From Brevundimonas alba (GTDB taxonomy: Bacteria; Pseudomonadota; Alphaproteobacteria; Caulobacterales; Caulobacteraceae): 64,000 bases of DNA. Below the pieces are notes generated by a model that made no database searches, was not told the DNA's origin, and saw only the letters and a program-made list of their open reading frames with translations. Shown here one piece after another: positions 44,211 through 52,502 of the stretch; position 1 is the first letter of the stretch; the number at the start of each line of letters is the position of its first letter. The stretch spans positions 124,001 to 188,000 of the forward strand of contig NZ_JAATJM010000002.1 in NCBI RefSeq assembly GCF_011927945.1, in the 5' to 3' direction. A program made the position numbers and the translations under genes.

Positions 44211-45497
44211 TCAGGCTCGCGTACCGAGCCAGTCGGCGGCGATCGCCTCGCGCACGTCGCGCACCAGAGCCAGCTCGGTATTGAAGAACTGCACCATGAT
44301 GACCCCGGCCATTCTGTTGGTCGGGTCCAGCCAGGCGTTGGTGCCCGCCGCGCCGCTCCAGCCGTACTCGCCCGCGTTCGGCTCGCTGGAGTTCACGACC
44401 AGGCCGCCGAAGCCGAACCCGCCTTCGGGGCCCCAGTCCGGTCTGATGCCCGCGGGGAGGATGTTGGTGCGGACCAGCCGGGCCGTCTCCGGTTTCATCA
44501 CCTGCACCCGGCCGGCGCGCCCGTCGGCGAGCAGGGTGGTCATGAAGGCGAGATAGTCGCGCGTCGAGGAAACGAGGCCCGCCCCGCCCGCGAACAGCGT
44601 CACCGGCGCCGAATAGGCCTCCGCCGAAGCGCCTGCCGCAGGCCGCCTGCCGGCCCCTGCATAGTCGTAGACCGCCGCCAGCCGTCCGGCGTCCCCCCGC
44701 CGCAGCCTCCAGATGGTGTCATCCATCCCGATCGGGTCGAACAGCCGGCGCTGCAGGAAGTCGGGGAACGGCATCCCCGAGGCGCGCTGGACGACGAGGC
44801 CCATCACATCCAGCGAGACGCTGTAGTCCCAGTCGGTCCCCGGCTCGAACAACAGCGGAATCTCGCCCAGCCGCCGAACCATCTCGTCGAGATCGCGAAC
44901 CTTGGGCCCATCGCCGGGCTCGGCCCCCAGCTCGCCCGTGAACGGGAAGACGCCCGCGCGGCGATAGGCCTTCTGCACCGGGCCGTCGCCCATGATGTTG
45001 TAGGTCAGGCCGCTGGTGTGGGTCAGCAGATGCCGGATGGTCATGGTCTGCGTCGCCGGGCGCGCCTCCAGACCCTTGGCCGGATCGATCGCCACCGTCA
45101 GCCGCTCGAACTCAGGCACGAAATCCGTGACCGGCTGGTCCAGCGTCAGCTTGCCGTCCTCGATCAGCAAGGCCGCAGCCGTGCCCGTGACCGGCTTGGT
45201 CATCGAATAGATCCGGAACAGCGTGTCCCGGTTCATGGCCGGCGATGCGCCGTGGTCCTGCGTCCCGGCCTGCAGCCAGGCCTCGGAGTCGTCAGGAAGT
45301 TGCAGTCCGACGGTGGCTCCGGGCACGAGACCGTCGGCCACGTACCTGTCCAGAACCGCCTGCGTCTGCGGAAGCCGGGTGGTCTCCGGACTTGGCGGCC
45401 GGGCCGCGCAACCCGCGACGCCCAGCAAGCCGGCGCCCAGGAGCAGCGCGCGGCGATCCGTGATGAACCCGTTCGTTCCCGTCAGGCGTTCGGGCAT
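44211..45497 (-). CDS. Serine hydrolase (class C beta-lactamase family), lipoprotein-type
   Basis: A 428-residue esterase/beta-lactamase-like enzyme. A signal with twin Arg and lipobox (RRALLLGAGLLGVAGCAARP) suggests an exported lipoprotein. The SxxK motif is YSMTK, the Tyr motif WDYSVSLDVMG, and the third motif region YGWSGAAGTNAWLDP. The substrate is unknown; EstB-like. It lies between fabD and fabG in reverse orientation, interrupting the usual operon. Directly abuts fabD's stop. Confidence 0.9.
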   Translation of the reverse strand: MPERLTGTNGFITDRRALLLGAGLLGVAGCAARPPSPETTRLPQTQAVLDRYVADGLVPGATVGLQLPDDSEAWLQAGTQDHGASPAMNRDTLFRIYSMTKPVTGTAAALLIEDGKLTLDQPVTDFVPEFERLTVAIDPAKGLEARPATQTMTIRHLLTHTSGLTYNIMGDGPVQKAYRRAGVFPFTGELGAEPGDGPKVRDLDEMVRRLGEIPLLFEPGTDWDYSVSLDVMGLVVQRASGMPFPDFLQRRLFDPIGMDDTIWRLRRGDAGRLAAVYDYAGAGRRPAAGASAEAYSAPVTLFAGGAGLVSSTRDYLAFMTTLLADGRAGRVQVMKPETARLVRTNILPAGIRPDWGPEGGFGFGGLVVNSSEPNAGEYGWSGAAGTNAWLDPTNRMAGVIMVQFFNTELALVRDVREAIAADWLGTRA

Positions 45498-45566
45498 GGC
45501 GATCCTCTGGCGGTGCGACGCGGGCTCGGATAGGACCGCATCGAAGACAATGGCGGAGCTACCGAT

Positions 45567-46307
45567 ATGTTCAACCTCTCAGGCAAGACGGCGCTGGTCA
45601 CGGGCGCGACGGGCGGCATCGGCGGCGCTGTCGCCCGCGCCCTTCACGCGCAGGGCGCGGCGGTGGTGCTCTCGGGCACCCGGGAGGCCGTGCTTCAGGA
45701 TCTGGCGAAAGAGCTGGGCGACCGCGCCTTCGCCGCCGCCGCCAACCTGTCCGACGCCGAATCCGTCGACGGCCTGATCGCCCGCGCCGAAGAGGCCGCC
45801 GGCGCCCCGCTGGACATCCTCGTCGCCAATGCCGGCATCACCAAGGACGGCCTGCTGATGCGGATGAAGGACGAGGACTTCTCCGACGTCATCAAGGTCA
45901 ATCTCGAGAGCTATTTCCGCCTGTCGCGCGCGGCCATGAAGGGGATGATGAGGCGCCGCTCGGGCCGCATCATCGGCGTCACTTCGGTGGTGGGCGTGAC
46001 GGGCAACCCCGGCCAGACCAACTACGCTGCCTCCAAGGCCGGCATGATCGGGTTTTCCAAGTCGCTGGCGCAGGAGGTCGGCTCGCGCGGCATCACCGTG
46101 AACTGCATCGCCCCCGGCTTCATCGCCTCGCCGATGACCGACGTGCTCAACGACCAGCAGCGCGAGACCATCCTCAAGAACATCCCGGCGGGCCGCCTCG
46201 GAACCGGCGACGAGATCGCCGCCGCCGCCGTCTATCTCTCCTCCGACGAGGCCGCCTATGTCACGGGGCAGACCCTGCACGTGAACGGCGGCATGGCGAT
46301 GATCTGA
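45567..46307 (+). CDS. fabG: 3-oxoacyl-ACP reductase
   Basis: NADPH-dependent ketoacyl-ACP reductase in fatty acid elongation. The 246-residue SDR has ALVTGATGGIGGAVARAL, LVANAGITKDGLLMRMKDED, catalytic Ser/Tyr/Lys in VVGVTGNPGQTNYAASKAGM, and NCIAPGFIASPMTDVLN. It overlaps the following small gene as TGATG. Confidence 0.95.
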   Translation: MFNLSGKTALVTGATGGIGGAVARALHAQGAAVVLSGTREAVLQDLAKELGDRAFAAAANLSDAESVDGLIARAEEAAGAPLDILVANAGITKDGLLMRMKDEDFSDVIKVNLESYFRLSRAAMKGMMRRRSGRIIGVTSVVGVTGNPGQTNYAASKAGMIGFSKSLAQEVGSRGITVNCIAPGFIASPMTDVLNDQQRETILKNIPAGRLGTGDEIAAAAVYLSSDEAAYVTGQTLHVNGGMAMI

Positions 46308-46507
46308 TGAAGGTCCTGCGCATCCTCGCCACCATCCTGAGCGGCCCGATGCTGCTGGTCGGGATCATCTGGGTGCTGCAGGGGCTCAACATCCTGCCCG
46401 GCAGCTTCATGACCGGTCAGATCATCTGGGCGGTCTATGGAGCGCCGCTGGCTGTGGCGGGCGCGGGGCTTGTCTGGTGGCTCAACCGGGGCGCTCAAAC
46501 CCGGTAA
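46307..46507 (+). CDS. Small membrane protein, unknown function
   Basis: A 66-residue protein with two TM helices (LATILSGPMLLVGIIWVLQG and IIWAVYGAPLAVAGAGLVWW) and a short basic tail. ATG 46307 overlaps the fabG stop (TGATG), so it is translationally coupled. It is rather unusual in the fabG-acpP spacing. The family is not recognised; it may be a conserved accessory gene of this lineage. Confidence 0.8.
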   Translation: MKVLRILATILSGPMLLVGIIWVLQGLNILPGSFMTGQIIWAVYGAPLAVAGAGLVWWLNRGAQTR

Positions 46508-46656
46508 CGGGCTATTTTCCGTCGCCCCGCCTGTGCTAAAGCCGAGGCAACCGGTTCGCCTGAGTCTTCGTTGAAGGCTTGCGCAGCCGTCGCCGTCGTC
46601 ATACGGCATGGACTGAGACAACAGCCGCTCCGGCGGCCCAACGAGCAGAGACACAC

Positions 46657-46896
46657 ATGTCCGACACCCTGGAACGCGTCCGCAAGATCGTCATCGACCA
46701 CCTGGACGCCGATCCGGAAAAGGTCGTTGAAAAGGCCAGCTTCATCGACGATCTGGGCGCCGACTCGCTCGACAACGTCGAACTGGTCATGGCCTTCGAG
46801 GAAGAATTCGACATCGAGATCCCGGACGACGCCGCCGAGCACATCCAGACGGTCGGCGACGCCGTGAAGTTCATCGACGAGAAACTGGCCGGCTGA
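46657..46896 (+). CDS. acpP: Acyl carrier protein
   Basis: Carries fatty acyl chains on 4'-phosphopantetheine. The 79-residue acidic protein has the [20 protein letters not shown] attachment site with Ser in DSL, and the usual [20 protein letters not shown] helix IV. ATG 46657 is the family start. The 149-base leader before it probably holds its own promoter. Confidence 0.97.
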   Translation: MSDTLERVRKIVIDHLDADPEKVVEKASFIDDLGADSLDNVELVMAFEEEFDIEIPDDAAEHIQTVGDAVKFIDEKLAG

Positions 46897-47003
46897 TCGC
46901 CGCCAGATCGATACGGCTTTGATGGCCGCCGTGGCGTTCCCCTAGCGGGACCGCCCGGCGGCCATTACTGTTTAAGGTCAAGATTCTGAGTGAAGGAGCG
47001 GGC

Positions 47004-48284
47004 ATGCGCCGCGTTGTCGTCACGGGCCTCGGCCTTCTGACTCCCCTTGGCTGGGGCGTCGAGCACAACTGGAAGGGCATCGTCGAGGGCCGGTCCGGAA
47101 TCGGACCGATCACCTGCTTCGACACCGAAGGCTATGCCTGCACCATCGCAGGCGAGATTCCGTCCGTCGACGGCCGTGGCGGCGGCGCCCCCGGCCAGCA
47201 CGGGGTCTTCGACCACGAGAAGGTCATGTCGCCCAAGGACCGCAAGCGGGTCGACGACTTCATCGTCTACGCCATCGCCGCCGCGGACGAGGCGCTCGCC
47301 GATGCGGGCTGGAAGCCGGAGACCGAGGAGCAGCGCGAGCGCACGGGCGTGATGGTCGGCTCCGGCATCGGCGGCCTCGGCCCCATCGCCGACACCGCCA
47401 TCATCCTGAAGGAGCAGGGCCCGCGCCGGGTCAGCCCCTTCTTCATCCCTTCGGCCCTGATCAACCTGACCAGCGGCCAGATCTCGATCCGCCACGGGCT
47501 CAAGGGTCCGAACCATTCGGTGGTCACCGCCTGCGCCACCGGGGCCCACGCCATCGGCGACGCGGCCCGGATGATCGCCCTGGACGACGCGGACGTCATG
47601 GTCGCGGGCGGGGCGGAAAGCTCCATCGTGCCGATCGGCATCGCCGGCTTTCTCGCCTGCAAGGCCCTCTGCACCGCCTATAACGACACGCCCGAAAAGG
47701 CCTCGCGGCCATGGGACAAGGACCACTCGGGCTTCGTCATGGGCGAGGGCGCCGGCATCGTGGTGCTGGAAGAGTACGAGCACGCCAGGGCCCGCGGCGC
47801 GACCATCTATGCCGAGGTCGTGGGCTATGGCCTCAGCGGCGACGCCTACCACATCACGGCCCCGGCCGAGGACGGCGACGGGGGCTACCGGGCCATGCAA
47901 ATGGCGGTTAAGCGGGCCGGCATCGAGGTTTCCGACATCGACTACGTCAATGCCCACGGCACCTCGACCATGGCCGACTGGATCGAGGCCGGGGCCATCG
48001 AGCGGCTGATGGCGGACCACGCGCCCAACGTGGCCCTGTCCTCGACCAAATCCATGACCGGCCACTTGCTGGGCGCCGCCGGGGCGATCGAGGCGATCTA
48101 CTGCATCCTCGCGATCCGCGACCAGATCGCGCCGCCGACCATCAACCTGGACGATCCCGAGCGTGAGACGGCGCTGAACATGGTCAAGGACAAGGGGCAG
48201 CCGATGAAGATCGACGTCGCCATGTCCAACAGCTTCGGCTTCGGCGGCACCAACGCCAGCGTCATCTTCAAAAAGGTAGGCTGA
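47004..48284 (+). CDS. fabF: 3-oxoacyl-ACP synthase II
   Basis: Condenses acyl-ACP with malonyl-ACP. The 426-residue protein has RRVVVTGLGLLTPLGWGVEH, SGIGGL, the active-site VVTACATGAHAIGDAARMI (Cys), VNAHGTSTMADWIEAGAI (His) and SSTKSMTGHLLGAAGAIE (Lys, His). The ATG at 47004 follows GAAGGAGCGGGC. It overlaps the mltG start by one base. Confidence 0.97.
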   Translation: MRRVVVTGLGLLTPLGWGVEHNWKGIVEGRSGIGPITCFDTEGYACTIAGEIPSVDGRGGGAPGQHGVFDHEKVMSPKDRKRVDDFIVYAIAAADEALADAGWKPETEEQRERTGVMVGSGIGGLGPIADTAIILKEQGPRRVSPFFIPSALINLTSGQISIRHGLKGPNHSVVTACATGAHAIGDAARMIALDDADVMVAGGAESSIVPIGIAGFLACKALCTAYNDTPEKASRPWDKDHSGFVMGEGAGIVVLEEYEHARARGATIYAEVVGYGLSGDAYHITAPAEDGDGGYRAMQMAVKRAGIEVSDIDYVNAHGTSTMADWIEAGAIERLMADHAPNVALSSTKSMTGHLLGAAGAIEAIYCILAIRDQIAPPTINLDDPERETALNMVKDKGQPMKIDVAMSNSFGFGGTNASVIFKKVG

Positions 48285-49453
48285 TGTTCGGTCGTTCTCG
48301 GGGAGCGGGGGCTCCGAAGTCCGGCCACAGCAGATCCGGGGGACCGACCGCGCTTCTGGCCGCGTCGGCGACCTTCAGCGTCTTCCTGATCGTCGCCATC
48401 ATCGCCGCCTGGAGCGTCTTCTACGCACCCGGCCCGGCCGCGAGACAGGGCGATTCGACCATCGTGACCCTGCCCAGCGGCGCCGGCGTCAGCGCCATTG
48501 CCGCCAATCTGAAGGCGGCGGGGGTCATCCGCTCGACCGATATGTTCAAGGCCGCCGCCACCCTGACCGGCGCCGACCGCAAACTGCGCGCCGGCGAATA
48601 TGAGGTGCCCGCCAAGGCCTCGTTGCGGTCCGTCCTCGTGCTGCTGGTCGAGGGCAAGGTGGTCCGCCACTACGTCACCCTGCCGGAGGGCTGGTCCTCG
48701 GCCCAGGCGGTCGACATCCTCAACAACCAGCCCCTCCTGACCGGCGAAATCACCGACATACCGGAGGAGGGCTCGCTCTGGCCCGACACCTATGAGATCG
48801 GCCGCGGCGATACCCGGGCCTCGATCATCGCCCGCATGACCACGGCCCAGACGGACAATCTTGCCCGCCTCTGGTCCGCGCGCTCGCCGCGGACGGTCGC
48901 CCGATCGCCTGAAGAGGCCGTCATCCTGGCTTCGATCGTGGAGAAGGAAACCGGGGTCGCATCGGAGCGTCCGCGTGTCGCCGCCGTGTTCTCGAACCGC
49001 CTGCGCATCGGCATGCGGCTGGAAAGCGATCCGACCATCGAATACGGCGTCACCAAGGGGCGGCCTCTGCGCCGGGGTCTGCGCCGTTCCGAGATCGACC
49101 AACCGAACGCTTGGAACACTTACCAGATCGACGGCCTACCCCCGACGCCGATCGCCAACCCGGGACGCGACGCCATCGCCGCCGTCCTCAATCCGCCGCC
49201 GTCGAACGAGCTGTTCTTCGTCGCCGACGGCACGGGCGGTCACGTCTTCGCCAGCAGCTATGAACAGCACCTCGCCAACGTCGCCCGCTGGCGCGAGGTC
49301 GAGCGCCGCAAGGCTGGCCTGCCGCCCACGCCGGTCGCGCCCGCGCCCATTGCCGCGCCCGCCGAGCCCACGGCGGCGACGGTTCCACCCGGTGTTGTCG
49401 TGCCTCAAGGCGCGCGGGTGATCACCATCCCGCAGACGGCGCCCGCCCAATGA
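48284..49453 (+). CDS. mltG: Endolytic murein transglycosylase MltG
   Basis: Cuts nascent glycan strands and sets peptidoglycan chain termination. A 389-residue protein: a single N-terminal TM (ALLAASATFSVFLIVAIIAAW), a LysM-like part, and a YceG domain with the catalytic Glu in ILASIVEKETGVASERPRVA and GMRLESDPTIEYGVT / IANPGRDAIAAVLNPP. The tail is Pro/Ala-rich. Overlaps fabF by one base and the YicC gene by four. Confidence 0.95.
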   Translation: MFGRSRGAGAPKSGHSRSGGPTALLAASATFSVFLIVAIIAAWSVFYAPGPAARQGDSTIVTLPSGAGVSAIAANLKAAGVIRSTDMFKAAATLTGADRKLRAGEYEVPAKASLRSVLVLLVEGKVVRHYVTLPEGWSSAQAVDILNNQPLLTGEITDIPEEGSLWPDTYEIGRGDTRASIIARMTTAQTDNLARLWSARSPRTVARSPEEAVILASIVEKETGVASERPRVAAVFSNRLRIGMRLESDPTIEYGVTKGRPLRRGLRRSEIDQPNAWNTYQIDGLPPTPIANPGRDAIAAVLNPPPSNELFFVADGTGGHVFASSYEQHLANVARWREVERRKAGLPPTPVAPAPIAAPAEPTAATVPPGVVVPQGARVITIPQTAPAQ

Positions 49454-50334
49454 GCTCCATATCGGGCATGACCGGCTTCGGCCGCGCCGAAGGTGCGGAG
49501 GGCGGCTGGACCTGGTCGGTGGAGGCCCGCTCGGTCAACGGCCGCAACCTCGAGGTCCGCTTCCGCGGCCCGCCCGGCTTCGACAGCCTGGAACGCGCCG
49601 CCAAGACCTCGGCCCAGAAGCTGTTCAATCGCGGTCAGGTCACCCTCGGCGTCCAGGCCAAGCGGGCCGAACCGGGCGCCGCCGCGCTCAAGGTCAACGA
49701 AGACATTCTCGCCCGCTACCTGACCCTCGCCAATCAGCTGGCGGAAGAAGGGGCCACTCCGCCCTCGGCCGACGGCCTGCTGGGCCTGCGCGGCGTGCTC
49801 GAAGCGCCCGAGGAGGAGGAAGACGCCGACGCCCGCGCCACGGTCGAAACCGCCATGGCCGCCTCCATCGAGGCCGCTCTCGAGGCTCTGAAGGTCTCCC
49901 GCGACCGGGAGGGGTCGCAACTCCTGCCGGTCGTCACCGACTTCATCGACCGCATCGAGGCCCTCATCGCCTCCGCAGAGACCGAGGCCGCCGCCCAGAC
50001 CGACGCCATTCGAGACCGTTTCACCCGCCGCATGAGCGAGCTGGCGCCGGACGCGCCCGGCCTGCAGGACCGGATTTTCCTCGAGGCCGCGGCCCTCGCG
50101 ACCAAGGCCGACGTCCGCGAGGAACTAGACCGGCTGACGGCCCACGTCGCCTCGGCCCGGACCCTGTTGCAGCAACCCCCCGCCGGCCGGAAACTCGACT
50201 TTCTGATGCAGGAATTCATGAGGGAGGCGAACACCCTCTGCTCGAAATCGGCTACGACGGCGCTCACCGGAATCGGCCTCGAGCTGAAAGCCGTCATCGA
50301 GCAGCTGCGCGAACAGGTCCAGAATGTCGAATGA
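49450..50334 (+). CDS. YicC/YloC family endoribonuclease-like protein
   Basis: A 294-residue RNase-type protein of the YicC family. The N-terminal domain shows SSISGMTGFGRAEG, EARSVNGRNLEVRFRGPPGF. A helical middle follows, and a C-terminal DUF1732 region with GRKLDFLMQEFMREANTLC. ATG 49450 overlaps mltG as ATGA. The next gene, gmk, overlaps by 11 bases, the conserved yicC-gmk pairing. Confidence 0.93.
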   Translation: MSSISGMTGFGRAEGAEGGWTWSVEARSVNGRNLEVRFRGPPGFDSLERAAKTSAQKLFNRGQVTLGVQAKRAEPGAAALKVNEDILARYLTLANQLAEEGATPPSADGLLGLRGVLEAPEEEEDADARATVETAMAASIEAALEALKVSRDREGSQLLPVVTDFIDRIEALIASAETEAAAQTDAIRDRFTRRMSELAPDAPGLQDRIFLEAAALATKADVREELDRLTAHVASARTLLQQPPAGRKLDFLMQEFMREANTLCSKSATTALTGIGLELKAVIEQLREQVQNVE

Positions 50335-50965
50335 ACGTACGCCCCGTCGCGGCGTCCTCCTGATCGTCGCCAGTCCCTCCGGGGCCGGGAAAACCAGCCT
50401 GTGCCGCCGCCTCATGGCCGACCATGGCGGGCTCGAACTGTCCGTCTCCATGACCACGCGCGGCATCCGTCCCGGCGAGGTCGCCGACCGCGACTATCAC
50501 TTCGTCGACGACGCCGAGTTCCAGCGGATGATCGACGCCGACGGCTTCCTCGAATGGGCGGACGTCCACGGCAGCCGCTACGGCAGCCCCCGCGCCCCCA
50601 TCGACCGCGCCCTCGCGGAGGGGCGCGACGTGCTGTTCGACATCGACTGGCAGGGCGCCCGCGACATCGCGGCCAAATGCCCCGACGACGCCGTCCGCGT
50701 CTTCATCCTGCCCCCCAGCCTCGAAGAGCTGCGCCGCCGTCTGGTGACCCGTTCGCAGGACGCCGAGGACGTGATCGAGCGCCGCATCGCCAACGCCAAG
50801 GGCGAGATCGAGCACTGCGGCGAGTTCGACTACGTCTTCGTCAACGACGACTTCGACCGTTCCTACGCCGAGCTGGCGCACATCTACCACGCCGAGCGGT
50901 CCAAGCGGTTCCGCAACGTCTGGGTCGACGCCTACAAGAACGCCCTGCTCAATGAGGCCGTCTGA
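50324..50965 (+). CDS. gmk: Guanylate kinase
   Basis: Phosphorylates GMP to GDP. The 213-residue protein has the P-loop VASPSGAGKTSLCRRL, SVSMTTRGIRPGEVADRDYH, FLEWADVHGSRYGSPRAPID, and LFDIDWQGARDIAAK. Starts at ATG 50324 inside the yicC 3' end. Last gene before the small transcription unit. Confidence 0.97.
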   Translation: MSNERTPRRGVLLIVASPSGAGKTSLCRRLMADHGGLELSVSMTTRGIRPGEVADRDYHFVDDAEFQRMIDADGFLEWADVHGSRYGSPRAPIDRALAEGRDVLFDIDWQGARDIAAKCPDDAVRVFILPPSLEELRRRLVTRSQDAEDVIERRIANAKGEIEHCGEFDYVFVNDDFDRSYAELAHIYHAERSKRFRNVWVDAYKNALLNEAV

Positions 50966-50982
50966 GATTTCAGCGCCGGGTC

Positions 50983-51010
50983 TTGAACCCCGCATCTCCG
51001 CCCCTATCTC
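50983..51010 (+). promoter_or_regulatory. Candidate sigma-70-type promoter of the small transcription unit
   Basis: TTGAAC at 50983-50988 and TATCTC at 51005-51010 with a 16-base spacer, resembling alphaproteobacterial housekeeping promoters. A start near 51017 would leave a 30-base leader before the 24-codon ORF. Sequence-based only. Confidence 0.5.
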
Positions 51011-51046
51011 CAACGCACTGTTTCAACAACGAAAGGAGGTGGTCGA

Positions 51047-51121
51047 ATGTCTCATTGTCTCACGCCGCGCGCGGCCCGTCGGATGAGCCCGGCCTCCCCT
51101 CTGGCGGGGACTGTCGCCTGA
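51047..51121 (+). CDS. 24-codon ORF with an exceptional Shine-Dalgarno sequence
   Basis: ATG 51047 to TGA 51121 encodes MSHCLTPRAARRMSPASP then LAGTVA, a short basic peptide with one Cys. GAAAGGAGGTGGTC (51031-51044) precedes the ATG and matches the complement of the 16S rRNA 3' end at all but one position, with seven bases from GGAGG to the start. A promoter-like element lies upstream and an intrinsic terminator begins 30 bases after the stop, so it looks like a self-contained small mRNA. No known family is recognised. It could also be a regulatory leader or sRNA whose translation controls it. Confidence 0.6.
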   Translation: MSHCLTPRAARRMSPASPLAGTVA

Positions 51122-51150
51122 AGACGTAGCCGCACGCCGGCTGACAATGG

Positions 51151-51182
51151 AAGGGCCGCTCCTCTCGGGGGCGGCCCTTTTT
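51151..51182 (+). terminator. Rho-independent terminator of the small transcription unit
   Basis: AAGGGCCGCTCC pairs with GGGGCGGCCCTT (one T-G pair) around a short TCTCG loop, followed by further T residues (five in a row at 51178-51182 in all). Ends the unit that holds the 24-codon ORF; also upstream of the BLUF gene. Confidence 0.85.
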
Positions 51183-51252
51183 GCTGCGCGCCATCAGGTG
51201 CAACCAACCGCGCCGCTCGCAACTTTCCGTGAGTGCTGGCTGGAGGGAAGCG

Positions 51253-51687
51253 ATGTTCGGACGGAAGCGGGGCCAGACCCTCGAACGGCTGGTCTATTGC
51301 AGCCGCGCCTGCATCGACACAGCCTCCCTGCAGGCCATTTCCGAAATCCTCGGCGTCTCCCAGCGCAACAATGTCCGCGACGGCCTGACCGGCGCCCTGG
51401 CGATCAACGATGGCTGGTTCCTGCAGGTGGTCGAGGGAACTGAAGCGGCGCTCGACGCCCTGCTCCGCCGCCTTGTCGCCGACACGCGCCATACCGATCT
51501 GGAAATCCTGTCGCGCCGCACCGTGACAGGGCGTCTTTTCCCCGACTGGTCGATGATCTCGACCCGGATCACGCCGGACGTCACGCCGCAGTTGAAGCGC
51601 CTGATCGACGAATGCCGCGCCTCGCCCGAAGCCGCCGTCGACGCCCTGTTGCGCCTCGTGGCGGCGGGGAAGGGTGAGGCGAGCTAG
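51253..51687 (+). CDS. BLUF-domain blue-light sensor
   Basis: A 144-residue FAD-binding photoreceptor with no attached output domain. The BLUF residues are present: Tyr15 in LERLVYCSRA, Asn40 in RNNVRDGLTGAL, Gln58 in GWFLQVVEGTEAAL, and a Trp in FPDWSMIS. It ends with a helical cap. ATG 51253 follows GGAGGG at six bases. It probably signals through a partner protein, not identified here. Converges on rsmA, sharing a CTAG stop. Confidence 0.92.
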   Translation: MFGRKRGQTLERLVYCSRACIDTASLQAISEILGVSQRNNVRDGLTGALAINDGWFLQVVEGTEAALDALLRRLVADTRHTDLEILSRRTVTGRLFPDWSMISTRITPDVTPQLKRLIDECRASPEAAVDALLRLVAAGKGEAS

Positions 51688-52493
51688 GTCAGCGCCGCAG
51701 CCAACCGCAGGAAGCCGGCGCCGTCGATCACCTCCGCGCGGGCGTCCGGCTCGATCCCCGCCGCCTCGCACAGGGCCGCGCCGCCGAGCGTCTTCAGGCT
51801 CGAGCGCAGCATTTTGCGCCTCTGGCCGAATGCCGCCGCTGTCACCCGCTCCAGCCGCTTCAGGGTCTCGCGGTCCGGCCGGTCGGCTCTCGGAACCAGA
51901 TGCACCACCGCGCTCGCCACCTTGGGTGGCGGGGTAAAGGCCGCGGCGGGCAGATGCATGACCAGCCGGGCCTCGCACACCGCCTGGGCGATCACCGCCA
52001 GACGGCCATAGGCGTCGTCGCCCGGCGCGGCCACGATGCGCTCGGCCACTTCCTTCTGGAACATCAGGGTAAGGGCGTAGGGCAGCCACGGCCCCGTCAG
52101 CCATTTGATCAGCAGGGCGGTGCCGACATTGTAGGGCAGGTTCGACACCAGATGCGCCGGACCCTCCACCAGTTCGGCCTCGCGCACCTTCAGCGCATCG
52201 CCCTCGACGATTTCCAGCCGTCCGGAGCCGTCGTCCAGCTCCGCCAGAAGCGGCAAAAATCTCGGGTCCTTCTCGACCAGCACGACCCGACCGGCGTCGC
52301 TCTCCAGCAGCGCCCGCGTCAGACCGCCGGGCCCTGGCCCGACCTCGATGACGCTGCGGCCGTCGAACGGCCCCGCCAGACGCACGATCTTCCGCGTCAC
52401 GTTCAGATCGAGCAGGAAATGCTGGCCGAAGCTCTTCTTCGCCGACAGGCCGTGGGCGTCGAGGCTCTCGCGGAGGGAGGGAAGGTCGGTCAC
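51684..52493 (-). CDS. rsmA: 16S rRNA (A1518/A1519) dimethyltransferase
   Basis: KsgA: dimethylates two adjacent adenines near the 16S rRNA 3' end. The 269-residue protein has KKSFGQHFLLDLNVTRKIVR, the SAM motif VIEVGPGPGGLTRALLE, the catalytic NLPYNVGTALLIKWL and FTPPPKVASAVVHLVPR. Last gene of the lptD-surA-pdxA-rsmA run. Confidence 0.97.
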   Translation of the reverse strand: MTDLPSLRESLDAHGLSAKKSFGQHFLLDLNVTRKIVRLAGPFDGRSVIEVGPGPGGLTRALLESDAGRVVLVEKDPRFLPLLAELDDGSGRLEIVEGDALKVREAELVEGPAHLVSNLPYNVGTALLIKWLTGPWLPYALTLMFQKEVAERIVAAPGDDAYGRLAVIAQAVCEARLVMHLPAAAFTPPPKVASAVVHLVPRADRPDRETLKRLERVTAAAFGQRRKMLRSSLKTLGGAALCEAAGIEPDARAEVIDGAGFLRLAAALT

Positions 52494-52502
52494 CGGCCTG
52501 CC

